Origin: CAIWHR01 sp963788185
Lineage (GTDB): Bacteria; Pseudomonadota; Gammaproteobacteria; Burkholderiales; Casimicrobiaceae
Reading direction: 5' to 3'
NCBI GenBank assembly: GCA_963788185.1
Contig: CAWBGE010000025.1
Span: forward strand, 30,166 to 94,165
Length of the DNA: 64,000 nt
Shown: in pieces, positions 54,691 through 63,494 of the stretch
Layout: each line of letters starts with the position of its first letter
Numbering within the stretch: the stretch's first letter is position 1
The notes under the pieces: generated by a model
What the model was told of the DNA's origin: nothing
Seen by the model: the letters and a program-made list of their open reading frames with translations, nothing else
Database searches by the model: none
Translations under genes and position numbers: made by a program

Positions 54691-55788
54691 CTACCGCGGA
54701 TCAAAGCCCGCCCCCCAGCGGTATTGCCATGCGGTCCCGACGAGGTCGTAGCTGTTGCCGGTGCGAGCCGATACCCCCCTGCTGGCGTACAGCTTGATCG
54801 AATTTCGGGCATCGACCGGAAGGGCGAGCGTCGCACCCACGCGCCAGTTCTGCTGCAGATCGGCGTTCAAGGTTCCGTTGAGTGTCGTGCGTCCACCGGC
54901 GAAGTAGGTCACATCCACGGAGCCCCAACTCCCGGAGCGGAAGCTGTAGATCGCGTGCCCTGACAGCGAATACAGTGCATCCTGCGCGCGCCGATTGCCG
55001 TTGTAGAAGTCATTGTTGGCGGTGAATAGCGCCGCTGCGGCCTTCCCTTCGAACGTCCACGGGCCGAGTGCCTGCGAGACGCCGATCTCGGGCCGGAAGT
55101 ACCAGCGGTTGGTGCCGATGTTCACCAGCTTCGTGTCATCGTACTGACCGACTGGCACGGATACCTGGAGGCTCGCGCCCACGATCAGATCCTGTTGGTA
55201 CGAGGCGAACTCGGCCAGTGACAGGGCCGGCGCGCCCAGAAAATTCACGGACAAGCGAAAAGCGGGGTCCGCAAGGCCGGTCACTTCTCGTTCGACGGGA
55301 TCCCCTAGGTACTTCGCCGATCCGGACAGCCCTGTGTAGGGCAGGATGACATCGAATTTCCCCGACTTGCCCCAAAGATCCAGCGCCCTGGCGTAGCCGA
55401 GGACGGCGCTGGACGTGGTGAGATTCGGATCGGTCACGGGCAACGACGAGTCGAATGCAAGGCCACCCCGCGTGTAGGTATACCCTGCGATCGCGAAATT
55501 CATGCCCACGGGCGTATTCGAGTAGGATCGCGGCTCGATGCTCTGTGCATGCGTGTCGGTTCCAATGACCGCAAGCACGCAGGCCGTGAGAACGTTGACC
55601 AGGAACGCCTGCGTTCGGAGCGAGCGACGTGCGGACCCCGACGGACGCTCGGCAAGAAATGACCCGATGGAACGGTAGTCCACGTTCGGCGCAGCGGCCG
55701 CGCGACGACCGCAGCTGCATCCCTCATGCGACACCGACGTCGCAGGAGCGTGGACTGTCGCTTCCGCTCGGCCGCGACGTGGTTGCAT
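54691..55788 (-). CDS. Outer-membrane transport-like protein (Phenol_MetA_deg family)
   Basis: A 365-aa frame on the minus strand. A signal-like helix (FLVNVLTACVLAVIGTDTHAQ) ends about residue 82, so the first 55 residues are probably untranslated or the start is further in; no good in-frame ATG exists there and the start is uncertain. The mature part NTPVGMNFAIAGYTYTRGGLAFD, YARALDLWGKSGKFDVILPYTG and FLGAPALSLAEFASYQQDLIVGASL match the barrel family linked to aromatic compound degradation. The end AWQYRWGAGFD is barrel-like. A putative small-molecule channel. Confidence 0.7.
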   Translation of the reverse strand: MQPRRGRAEATVHAPATSVSHEGCSCGRRAAAAPNVDYRSIGSFLAERPSGSARRSLRTQAFLVNVLTACVLAVIGTDTHAQSIEPRSYSNTPVGMNFAIAGYTYTRGGLAFDSSLPVTDPNLTTSSAVLGYARALDLWGKSGKFDVILPYTGLSGSAKYLGDPVEREVTGLADPAFRLSVNFLGAPALSLAEFASYQQDLIVGASLQVSVPVGQYDDTKLVNIGTNRWYFRPEIGVSQALGPWTFEGKAAAALFTANNDFYNGNRRAQDALYSLSGHAIYSFRSGSWGSVDVTYFAGGRTTLNGTLNADLQQNWRVGATLALPVDARNSIKLYASRGVSARTGNSYDLVGTAWQYRWGAGFDPR

Positions 55789-55816
55789 CGGCTATTGCGC
55801 GCGAGCCGGCAAGGGT

Positions 55817-56851
55817 CTAGGAACCGCCGCGGCGCTCTTCTCGCCAGTGGAGAGGTGTCGTACCGCTCCAGCGGCGAAATGCCCGCGTAAATACGCCGGG
55901 CGCGGCATAGCCCAGCAGGTCTGAGATCTGCCCGATATCGGTCGCCGAGTATTCGAGCATTTGCCGGGCGATCTCGAAGCGGCTCTCGTCGACGAGCTGC
56001 TGGAGCGACACGTCGAAGGCGTTCAGGCGGCGGTTGAGCGTGCGGCTGTGCATTCCGAACAGCGCGGCAACGTGTTCGGCCTTGCAACGACCCGCCAGGA
56101 TCGACGTGCCCAATACGCTGCGCACCTGAGCCGGCAAGTCGTTGCCGTGACGTTGCTCGAGCACACCGATCTGCGCCTGCAGCAGCACGCGAAGCTCGTC
56201 GTCGATGCCAATCAAACGGTGACTCAGGTCTCGGACCGGGAACAGGAGGCCGTAATTCTCGGCGTCGAACCGCAGCGGGATGCGGAAAAATCGGCGAAAC
56301 GGTCCGACGTCCGCCGGCATGCGGTGGGCGAACCAAGCCTCGGTAGGCCGCCAGTTCGGTCCGCACAGCTCCCGCATGATGTTGTACAGGACGGCCACGG
56401 CGCCGTCACTTACGTGGTCGACGGCGTCGATCCCCGGGTCGGTGATCTGCCAGGTGAGCATCGCCGAATGGTCGTCCACCACCAGGCCCACGGAGGCGCC
56501 CTGGGCGTGCAGATGGAAATACCGCATGAAACTGTTCAGCGCTTCACGAACGTCGTGCGCATACCGAACGAGCAGTCCCACGAGCCCGAACGAGTGCAGT
56601 CCGTCCTGCTGGCCGACCAGCAGTCCGAAATGCGCGCACCCGGTCCGGGTAGCGCAATGCATGACGACGCGGTTGTGCGCCGCCAGCGAGATCCGGTTCT
56701 CGGCGTTGGCGAAGAGCTTCAGGTCACAACCTACCTCGGCGAGCACCGCTTCGGGGTCGAACCCCATACCACGCAGGAGCTCGGGAATCGCGAGGGCGGT
56801 GCCGATTCGGACAACCGAGGCGGCGGGACGGCGCTGTGGGGGATTTCGCAT
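55817..56851 (-). CDS. AraC-family transcriptional regulator (OruR-like)
   Basis: A 344-aa regulator. The N-terminal part (about 20-210: ALAIPELLRGMGFDPEAVLAEV, ENRISLAAHNRVVMHCATRTG, LVVDDHSAMLTWQI) fits the arabinose-binding-type sensor domain of OruR-like proteins. The C-terminal HTH has FGMHSRTLNRRLNAF, LVDESRFEIARQML, IGQISDLLGYAAPGVFTRAF and the closing RWSGTTPLHWRE. The start at 56851 gives the standard length. It is the best candidate to bind the four direct-repeat operators of this island, one of which (56897) is in its own divergent intergenic region. Confidence 0.85.
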   Translation of the reverse strand: MRNPPQRRPAASVVRIGTALAIPELLRGMGFDPEAVLAEVGCDLKLFANAENRISLAAHNRVVMHCATRTGCAHFGLLVGQQDGLHSFGLVGLLVRYAHDVREALNSFMRYFHLHAQGASVGLVVDDHSAMLTWQITDPGIDAVDHVSDGAVAVLYNIMRELCGPNWRPTEAWFAHRMPADVGPFRRFFRIPLRFDAENYGLLFPVRDLSHRLIGIDDELRVLLQAQIGVLEQRHGNDLPAQVRSVLGTSILAGRCKAEHVAALFGMHSRTLNRRLNAFDVSLQQLVDESRFEIARQMLEYSATDIGQISDLLGYAAPGVFTRAFRRWSGTTPLHWREERRGGS

Positions 56852-56896
56852 TCGAAATGGCCGTGGTTCATCCTGGACAAAGGGACGCCGCAAAAC

Positions 56897-56961
56897 TGTC
56901 GCGAATAGTGAAGTCAATGGCGGCAAATGTAAAGTCCAGTCTGCACTCTGTCTTTGACAAT
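56897..56961 (+). promoter_or_regulatory. AraC-type operator IV with -10, between araC-type gene and patatin gene
   Basis: The half-sites are TGTCGCGAATAGTGAAGTCA (56897-56917, one more base) and TGGCGGCAAATGTAAAGTCC (56918-56938, one more base). The first fits the TGTCGC-N8-AA-N5 half-site known for Pseudomonas ArgR, a regulator of the same superfamily, in full. GACAAT at 56956-56961 lies 17 nt on and could be the -10 for the patatin gene. Being near the araC-type gene it may also give autoregulation. Confidence 0.68.
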
Positions 56962-57037
56962 AGATAAAGGGAGAGAAATCCGATTCGGGCCCGGCGGTCC
57001 TTTCCAGGCGCCCGCAGCTCTCGGGAGAGTGAACATC

Positions 57038-58471
57038 ATGCGCATGGTCCGCATCTTCGTTGCCCTGGCCGTCATAATCGTGCTCGCGGGCTGCGCCAGC
57101 CGGCCGATCAACGAGCCGATCACCCAAACGGATCCCAATTCGGGCTACCGGCCGTACCTGCTGCTGCCCAAGCGGGCGAACAACGATCCCGGCACGCTGT
57201 TCGTGCTCGCGTTCTCCGGGGGCGGCACGCGCGCCGCCGCGCTGTCCTTTGGCGTGCTGGAGGAGCTGCGGCGCACCGAATTCGTCATCGATGGGAAGCC
57301 TCGCCGGCTGATCGACGAGGTGGACATCATTACCGGCGTATCGGGCGGCAGCTTCACCGCCCTGGCTTATGCGCTGCACGGCGACCGGCTGTTCGGCGAG
57401 TACGACGAGCGCTTCCTCAAGCGCGACGTGCAGGGCGCCCTCGTCCAGCGCGCGCTCAATCCGTTCAACTGGTGGAAGTACATCGGCGGAACCGCCGGCC
57501 GCTCCGAGCTCGCCGCCGATTACTACGACGAGATCCTGTTCGAAGGCGCGACCTTCGGCGACCTGCTTTCGAAGCCGGGACCGGTCGCCGTCGCCAACGG
57601 CACCGACATCTCCACCGGATACCGGCTGTCGTTCTACCAGAACGATTTCGATCTGCTGTGTTCGGACCTCAACAAGGTTCGCCTGTCCCGCGCGGCGGCC
57701 ACATCGTCCGCCGTCCCCGTCGTGCTCTCGGCGGTGACGTTGAACAACTACGGCGGCACCTGCGGCTACCAGTACCCGGCCTGGGTCCAAAGCGGTGCCA
57801 GGGCCGAGGGACGCACGCGGCCGTCGGCACGCGCCCTGCAGCGCTACCGCGAGATGCAGGCCTTCGAGAACAGCAAGGATCGCCCTTACATTCACCTCGT
57901 CGACGGCGGCGTCGGGGACAACATCGGAATGCGCAGCGTCCTGGAGGCGCTGGAGGCGATCGACGCGAGCAGGGCGTTCCGCACGGACATCGGCTTCACG
58001 GCAATCCGCAGGATCGTGCTCGTCGTGGTGAACGCGCGCTCGGCGCCCCGGACCGACTGGGACCGCGACGAGGATCCCCCGGGGACCATTTCGCAGCTGT
58101 TGCAGGCGAGCGGCGTCCCCATCGACCGCTACTCGTTCGAAACCGTCGAGATCATGAAGGACCGGGAGGAAATCTACGGCTGGCGGCGCGAGATACTGAT
58201 ATTGCGCGAACGCCTGGCAGGAAAATCCGCTGCGGAAGCGGAGGCGAGCGTCGCGCTGCCGAAGCTGACCCTGCACACGATGGACGTCACCTTCGAGTCG
58301 ATCAGCAATCCGAAGGAGCGCGACCGCTTCATGAACCTGCCGACGTCGTTCGTGCTGCCGCCCGACGACGTCGACGCCTTGCGCGAGGTCGCGGGGCGGC
58401 TGCTGCGCGAATCCGTGGAGTTTCAGGAACTTCTCCGCGAATTGAGCGGCGGCGCTCCATTGCCTCCATAG
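57038..58471 (+). CDS. Patatin-like phospholipase lipoprotein
   Basis: A 477-aa predicted lipoprotein with lipobox VLAGC. The patatin dyad is visible: the oxyanion/glycine motif AFSGGGTRAAALS, the nucleophile elbow GVSGGS (Ser102) and the Asp in HLVDGGVGDNIGM (Asp289). It should hydrolyse phospholipid or another ester at the envelope. Residues about 340-477 contain a charged helical region (LLRERLAGKSAAEAEASV) common to this bacterial subfamily. GGGAGAG precedes the ATG. It follows operator IV. Confidence 0.83.
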   Translation: MRMVRIFVALAVIIVLAGCASRPINEPITQTDPNSGYRPYLLLPKRANNDPGTLFVLAFSGGGTRAAALSFGVLEELRRTEFVIDGKPRRLIDEVDIITGVSGGSFTALAYALHGDRLFGEYDERFLKRDVQGALVQRALNPFNWWKYIGGTAGRSELAADYYDEILFEGATFGDLLSKPGPVAVANGTDISTGYRLSFYQNDFDLLCSDLNKVRLSRAAATSSAVPVVLSAVTLNNYGGTCGYQYPAWVQSGARAEGRTRPSARALQRYREMQAFENSKDRPYIHLVDGGVGDNIGMRSVLEALEAIDASRAFRTDIGFTAIRRIVLVVVNARSAPRTDWDRDEDPPGTISQLLQASGVPIDRYSFETVEIMKDREEIYGWRREILILRERLAGKSAAEAEASVALPKLTLHTMDVTFESISNPKERDRFMNLPTSFVLPPDDVDALREVAGRLLRESVEFQELLRELSGGAPLPP

Positions 58472-58593
58472 ACATCCACCCGGCGGCTCCTCATGCCGCG
58501 CGCGAGGACAAGGTCCCGCCCCCCGAATTCCGGGTGCCAGCAACCCCGCCCGGATTGATCTCCCGCAAAGAAGCTCGAAGCTGCGCCTGCGCG

Positions 58594-58657
58594 TGTCCGG
58601 ATATGTGAATCCCTCGTCCTGAAATGCGCAGAGCGCGTTTCCCTTGCCTGCGACCCT
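58594..58657 (+). promoter_or_regulatory. AraC-type operator III with -10, upstream of the 58.7 kb operon
   Basis: The half-sites are TGTCCGGATATGTGAATCCC (58594-58614, one more base) and CGTCCTGAAATGCGCAGAGC (58615-58635, one more base). GACCCT at 58652-58657 is 16 nt on. It lies in the 255-bp gap after the patatin gene, about 70 nt before the start at 58727. Confidence 0.65.
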
Positions 58658-58726
58658 ATCCACCTGGTCGGCAATGACACTAGCGCGGACTGAACAACCA
58701 TTCCATAACGAACAAGGGGCATTCCA

Positions 58727-59347
58727 ATGAAAACATCACCGAAGCCAGTCAACCTCGCCGTCGTGCTCGCGCTGATGGCGAGCGCGTGCTGTTCGGTCGC
58801 GTTCGCGCAGCAGCCCGGCGCGCCGCGTAGCGGCGGGGCGGTCCTGAGCGAGCCGGGCAAGGCCCAGATCGTGCAGGCCGCGGAAGTCTCGGCCACGATC
58901 ACGGCCATCGACAAGCAGACACGCATGATCACGCTCAAGGGCTCGAAGGGCAGCGTCGAGTTCGTGGCCGGCGACGAGGTCAAGAACTTCGACCAGCTCA
59001 AGGTCGGCCAGGTCGTCGTCGCCCGCTACCTGGAATCGCTCACGCTCGAGCTCAAGAAGAGCGTCGTGGGGCACGGCGGGGCCGTCGTCCAAGAGCAGGT
59101 CGCCAGGGCGAAGCCCGGCGAACAGCCGGCAGGCGCGGCCGCACGCCAGGTCACCGCGATCGTCGACGTCACCGCGGTCGATCAGGCAAAGAGCACCATC
59201 ACGATCAAGGGGCCGACCGGGAACATCAGAACCCTCAAGGTGCAGAACCCCGAGCAGTTCAAGGTCGTCAAGGTAGGCGACCACCTCGAGGTCACCTACA
59301 CCGAAGCCCTCGGGATCACCGTGGAGCCTGCACCGGCCAAGAAGTAG
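58727..59347 (+). CDS. Periplasmic protein with two repeated beta domains
   Basis: A 206-aa exported protein (signal AVVLALMASACCSVAFAQ). It holds two similar units of about 60 residues: SATITAIDKQTRMITLKGSKG...VGQVVVARYLESLTLEL and AIVDVTAVDQAKSTITIKGPTG...VGDHLEVTYTEALGITV. The pattern (strand, turn, TITxKG, acid loop, VGDxVxVxYxEAL) resembles small beta-barrel domains of the DUF5666 type. No catalytic residue is evident. AAGGGG precedes the ATG. It is directly preceded by operator III and followed by the CoA-disulfide reductase. Confidence 0.72.
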   Translation: MKTSPKPVNLAVVLALMASACCSVAFAQQPGAPRSGGAVLSEPGKAQIVQAAEVSATITAIDKQTRMITLKGSKGSVEFVAGDEVKNFDQLKVGQVVVARYLESLTLELKKSVVGHGGAVVQEQVARAKPGEQPAGAAARQVTAIVDVTAVDQAKSTITIKGPTGNIRTLKVQNPEQFKVVKVGDHLEVTYTEALGITVEPAPAKK

Positions 59348-59406
59348 CGCCACGCCCAAAGGCAATCGCCCTGCAGAGCCGCCGTCCGATGCGGTAAAGG
59401 ATTCCC

Positions 59407-61230
59407 ATGCCGAAATCGACCCAACAGACCGCGGGACGCACCTCGCCGCGGATCCCAAGCAGAACAGGAGAGCGCTTGAAGGTCATCATCGTGGGGGGCG
59501 TGGCGGGCGGCGCATCGTGCGCAGCGCGGCTCCGCAGGCTGGTCGAGACGGCCGAAATCGTCATGGTGGAGCGCGGACCGTTCATGTCGTACGCGAACTG
59601 CGGGCTGCCGTATCACATCTCGGGGGTGATCGAAAAGGAATCGAGCCTGATGGTCGCGAGCGCGCAGTTCTTCCGCACGCATTTCGCGATCGATGCACGC
59701 ACCAGCTGCGAGGCGATCGCCGTCGACCCGGCGAAGAAGACGGTCGATCTGCGCGATGTCGCCACCGGGGAGGTGACGACGGAGTCCTACGACAAGCTGG
59801 TGCTCGCTCCTGGTGCTCCATCGGTGCGGCCGGACCTTCCGGGCATCGACCTTCCGGGCATATTCCAGGTCAGGACGGTTCCCGACGTGCGGGCCATCCG
59901 CAGCTGGATCGAGCGTGGCACGATGTTCCTCGCCGGGATGTACAACTATTCGGGCATCCAGTTCGTCCGGCCGACACGGCGGGCGGTGGTGATCGGCGGC
60001 GGCTTCATCGGCCTCGAGACCGCGGAGAACCTGGTCCATGCAGGGTTCGAAGTGACCTTGGTCGAGATGCTGGACCAGGTCCTTGCTCCCCTCGATCACG
60101 AGCTTGCACTGCTCGTGCAGGAGCACGTCAAGCGGCACGGGATGCGGCTGGCCCTTTCCGACGGCGTGGCCGGATTCAAGGCGCTCGACGGCGGTGCCAT
60201 CGAGGTGCAGACGAAATCCGGCAAGAAGCACGCCGCGGACATCGTCATCCTCGCGCTCGGCGTACGTCCCGACACCACGCTCGCCAAGTCGGCACGGCTC
60301 GCGATCGGCGCGCGCGGCGGGATCCGCGTCGACGCCCACATGCGCACGAGCGATCCCGACATCTTCGCGGTCGGGGACGCCATCGAAGTGAGGGATTTCG
60401 TGACCGGCGAGTGGAGCCTCGTGGCATTGGCCGGTCCGGCGAACCGCCAGGGCCGGATTGCAGCGAATGTGATTGCCGGGCGCGATTCGCGCTTCCGCGG
60501 CACGCAGGGCACGTCGATCATCGGGCTCTTCGGCGCTGCTGCCGCGTGGACGGGCGTCAGCGAGAAGACGCTCAAGCGTCAGGGCGACGACGACTACGAG
60601 AAGATCTACCTCTTCCCGAACTCGCACGCCGGGTACTACCCGAATGCGCGGCCGCTCGCGCTGAAGTTCATCTTCCGCAAGTCGGACGGACGGGTGCTGG
60701 GCGCCCAGGCCCTGGGCGAGGATGCGCCCGCGGTGGACAAGCGCATCAGCGCGCTTGCCATCGCGATCCAGTTGGGCGCGACGATCTACGATCTCGAGGA
60801 AGCGGAGCTTTGCTACGCGCCGCAGTTCGGGAGCGCCAAGGATGCCGTCAACTTCGCGGGCATGGTCGCCGCCGACGTGCTGGACGGCGACATGCCGCTC
60901 GCGCACTGGGACAGCGCCAAGGGCGCCTTTCTGCTCGACGTGCGCCAGCCCGCGGAACTGGTGGTGGACAGTGTGCCCGGCGCGGTGAGCATCCCGCTGC
61001 CGGAACTTCGCGGGCGGCTGCGCGAGCTGCCGAAGAACCGCGAAATTCTCGTCATTTGCCGTTCGGCCCAGCGCGCGTACTACGCGACGCGAATCCTGAT
61101 CCAGAACGGATTCAAGGCGCGAAGCCTTTCGGGAGGAACGCTGGCGCGGGCGGTGCTCGTCGCAAGCAAGGGTTCGGACGCCAGCGCCGCGGAAACGGCA
61201 AAGGTCGGCCTCGCGCAGACGTTTTCTTGA
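59407..61230 (+). CDS. CoA-disulfide/persulfide reductase fused to rhodanese
   Basis: A 607-aa FAD and NAD(P)-dependent enzyme. Domains in order: FAD motif IIVGGVAGGASCAARLRRL, the redox Cys65 in MSYANCGLPYHI (single Cys, as in CoA-disulfide reductases), NAD(P) motif VVIGGGFIGLETAENL, the FAD end motif DIFAVGDAIEV, then at about 510-600 a rhodanese with LLDVRQPAELVVDSVPGAVSIPL and VICRSAQRAYYATRI (Cys551). Such enzymes reduce CoA disulfides or persulfides and often link sulfur oxidation to NADH. A TTG at 59476, with AGGAG before it, is an alternative start; the ATG also has AAGGA. Confidence 0.85.
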   Translation: MPKSTQQTAGRTSPRIPSRTGERLKVIIVGGVAGGASCAARLRRLVETAEIVMVERGPFMSYANCGLPYHISGVIEKESSLMVASAQFFRTHFAIDARTSCEAIAVDPAKKTVDLRDVATGEVTTESYDKLVLAPGAPSVRPDLPGIDLPGIFQVRTVPDVRAIRSWIERGTMFLAGMYNYSGIQFVRPTRRAVVIGGGFIGLETAENLVHAGFEVTLVEMLDQVLAPLDHELALLVQEHVKRHGMRLALSDGVAGFKALDGGAIEVQTKSGKKHAADIVILALGVRPDTTLAKSARLAIGARGGIRVDAHMRTSDPDIFAVGDAIEVRDFVTGEWSLVALAGPANRQGRIAANVIAGRDSRFRGTQGTSIIGLFGAAAAWTGVSEKTLKRQGDDDYEKIYLFPNSHAGYYPNARPLALKFIFRKSDGRVLGAQALGEDAPAVDKRISALAIAIQLGATIYDLEEAELCYAPQFGSAKDAVNFAGMVAADVLDGDMPLAHWDSAKGAFLLDVRQPAELVVDSVPGAVSIPLPELRGRLRELPKNREILVICRSAQRAYYATRILIQNGFKARSLSGGTLARAVLVASKGSDASAAETAKVGLAQTFS

Positions 61231-61267
61231 TTGTTCGAAGCATGGGTTTCAACAAGGAGTCAGCAAG

Positions 61268-62497
61268 ATGCAAATGAATCGATTGCAATCGGTGGGCCGC
61301 AGCGCGCGGACGCGCTGGTCCGGCTTCGTCGCCATGGTTTTCGCGTTGGCGTTCGCCGCCAATGCAACTGCGCAGGCTCCGGCGGCTGCAGGCGGCGCGG
61401 CGCCCCCTCAGAGTGGCGAGGATCTCGTCACGCTGGTTGGGCCGATCGCGCTCTACCCCGATGACCTGGTCGCAATCATCCTCCCGGCCTCCACCAATCC
61501 GCTTCAGATCGTGCAGGCGGACCGCTTCCTCGAGAAGCGCAAGACCGATCCCAAGGCGCCCATCGACGAAAAATGGGACGACCCGGTGAAGTCGCTCCTC
61601 AACTATCCCGATGCGGTGAAGTTGATGAGCGGCGATCTCGACTGGACGAGCGCGCTGGGCGAAGCGGTCGTGGCGGACCAGGGCGCGGTCATCGAAGCGG
61701 TCCAGACCTTCCGGCTCAAGGCACGGGCCGCGGGCAGCCTCAAGTCGGACGACAAGCAGGTGGTGAAGGTGGAGAAGGAGACGATCATCATCCAGCCGGC
61801 AGATCCACAGGTGATCTACGTGCCGCAATACAACCCGACGACGGTGATCGTCCAGAGCGCACCTCCGGTGTATTACCCGACGCCCTATCCGTCGTACTAC
61901 TACCCCTATCCGCCCGGTGCGGCGCTCGCCACCGGTGTGATTTGGGGCGCGGCGATCGGAGCGGCGTGGAGCGGCAACCACTACGGCTGCTGCAATGACG
62001 CCAACATCAACGTCAACAAGAACACGAACGTCAACCGATCCGGCACCGGGGCTCGGCAGCAGCCAGCGGGCGGAAGCGCATGGAAATCGAACAAGCAGCC
62101 CGGACAGGTCAGCGGCTCGGTCGGCAAGAAGCCATCGACCGGGCGTGCGGGCGGCGCGGGTGCCGGCGGGGCCGGAGGTCCCGGCGGAGCGGGCGGCGCT
62201 GGCGCTGCGGGTGGTGCCGGACGCGCGTCGGCACAGCCGGCTGGCGCGGGCGGCCGCGGAGCGTCAGGCGGTGACGCGATGGGCGGGTACGGGTCCGGGC
62301 GGCAGGCGCAGGCGGACAGCTCGCGCGGCGCGTCGAGCCGAAGCGCGGCCGGGTCGAGTGGAGGCGCGAGTGCGCGGACCACGTCGAGCGGTGGTGGCGC
62401 ACGCGCCGGTGGCGGCGGTGGCGGTGGAGGCGCCCGTGGCGGTGGTGGGGGCGGCGGCGGCGGTGGGCGTGGTGGTGGTGGCGGCGGCCGTCGTTGA
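61268..62497 (+). CDS. DUF3300 protein with Gly-rich tail
   Basis: A 409-aa exported protein (signal about residues 15-36, FVAMVFALAFAANATAQ). The DUF3300 domain is residues about 45-200: LVGPIALYPDDLVAIILPAST, VVKVEKETIIIQPADPQVIYVP and NPTTVIVQSAPPVYYPTPYP, then a Tyr/Pro-rich loop. Residues about 280-409 are low-complexity Gly/Ala/Ser/Arg with long Gly runs. Family function is unknown; it is typically beside DUF2950 genes, as here. AAGGAG precedes the ATG. The reverse strand of the tail is open but is a shadow of Gly codons. Confidence 0.83.
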   Translation: MQMNRLQSVGRSARTRWSGFVAMVFALAFAANATAQAPAAAGGAAPPQSGEDLVTLVGPIALYPDDLVAIILPASTNPLQIVQADRFLEKRKTDPKAPIDEKWDDPVKSLLNYPDAVKLMSGDLDWTSALGEAVVADQGAVIEAVQTFRLKARAAGSLKSDDKQVVKVEKETIIIQPADPQVIYVPQYNPTTVIVQSAPPVYYPTPYPSYYYPYPPGAALATGVIWGAAIGAAWSGNHYGCCNDANINVNKNTNVNRSGTGARQQPAGGSAWKSNKQPGQVSGSVGKKPSTGRAGGAGAGGAGGPGGAGGAGAAGGAGRASAQPAGAGGRGASGGDAMGGYGSGRQAQADSSRGASSRSAAGSSGGASARTTSSGGGARAGGGGGGGGARGGGGGGGGGGRGGGGGGRR

Positions 62498-62513
62498 GGC
62501 GAGGAGAACAATC

Positions 62514-63476
62514 ATGCGCACATTTCCTTCCATCGAACGCAAGGCGTCCACCATGAATCTCTTCCGCCTGTGGTCCTACGCGATCCGGCTCGCCCTGACT
62601 TTGCTGCTGGCCGTTCCCATTGCCGTGGCCGCCGCGCCGCAGGAGACGTTTGCGACGCCGCAAGCCGCGGTCGACGCGTTCATGGCGGCGCTCAAGGCCG
62701 ACAGCGACCCGGCGATGATTGCCATCTTCGGCGACAAGCACAAGCACCTCATCGTCGGCGATCGCGCCGAGTCCAGCGCAACGAGGGCGAAGCTCTACGC
62801 GGCGATGCAGGCGCTGCGCGTGCTGCGCGAGCCGAGCCCGGACCGCCGCATCCTGGTGATCGGCGACGAGGTGTGGCCGGTGCCCATTCCGATCGTCCGC
62901 ACCGGCGATCGCTGGCGCTTCGCCACCGAGGAAGGCGAGGACGAAGTCATCAATCGCCGCATCGGCGGCAACGAGCGCAACGCCATCTACGTGATGCGCG
63001 CGTACATCGATGCGCAGCGCGCGTATGCGGCGGAGGACCGCGACGGCGACGGCGTACTCCAATACGCGCAGAAACTCGCCAGCACGGCTGGCAAGCGCGA
63101 CGGCCTCTACTGGCCCGCGGACGCTTCGAAGGATGAAGAGGAAAGTCCCTTCGGGCCGCTGATCGCGGCGAGTTCCGGTTACCTCAAGGGACACACCGCG
63201 GCCGACCCCTATCGCGGCTACTACTTCAGGATACTCACGCGCCAGGGTAAGCATGCCCCGGGCGGCGCCTACAACTACGTCATCAACGGCCGCATGATCG
63301 GAGGCTTCGCGATGGCCGCCTTTCCCGCGCAATATGGCGAGAGCGGCGTGATGAGCTTCATCGTGAGTCACAATGGCAAGGTCTACCAGCGCAACCTCGG
63401 GAAGGATTCGGCCGCCATCGGCATGAAGATGACGACATTCGACCCCGGTCCGGGCTGGACAGAAGTCCCACGCTGA
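62514..63476 (+). CDS. DUF2950 family protein
   Basis: A 320-aa exported protein. The signal-like helix (ALTLLLAVPIAVAAA) is set back about 15 residues from the ATG at 62514, where GAGGAGAAC is a strong ribosome site; an internal Met (about residue 14) is an alternative. FATPQAAVDAFMAALKADSDP, ATEEGEDEVINRRIGGNERNA, DGDGVLQYAQKLASTAGKRDGL and GHTAADPYRGYYFRIL are DUF2950 motifs. Function unknown. It is paired with DUF3300, 16 nt upstream. Confidence 0.85.
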   Translation: MRTFPSIERKASTMNLFRLWSYAIRLALTLLLAVPIAVAAAPQETFATPQAAVDAFMAALKADSDPAMIAIFGDKHKHLIVGDRAESSATRAKLYAAMQALRVLREPSPDRRILVIGDEVWPVPIPIVRTGDRWRFATEEGEDEVINRRIGGNERNAIYVMRAYIDAQRAYAAEDRDGDGVLQYAQKLASTAGKRDGLYWPADASKDEEESPFGPLIAASSGYLKGHTAADPYRGYYFRILTRQGKHAPGGAYNYVINGRMIGGFAMAAFPAQYGESGVMSFIVSHNGKVYQRNLGKDSAAIGMKMTTFDPGPGWTEVPR

Positions 63477-63494
63477 GATGCCGGAGGAAAAGAC

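Noticed and set aside
55100..55800. The antisense frame over the 5' part of the minus-strand barrel gene
   Set aside because: Arg/Ser-rich shadow without start context; the barrel motifs on the minus strand are clear.
62100..62497. Repetitive Gly-codon DNA as a structured repeat or CRISPR-like array
   Set aside because: No fixed repeat unit or spacers; it is the low-complexity Gly-rich tail of the DUF3300 protein.
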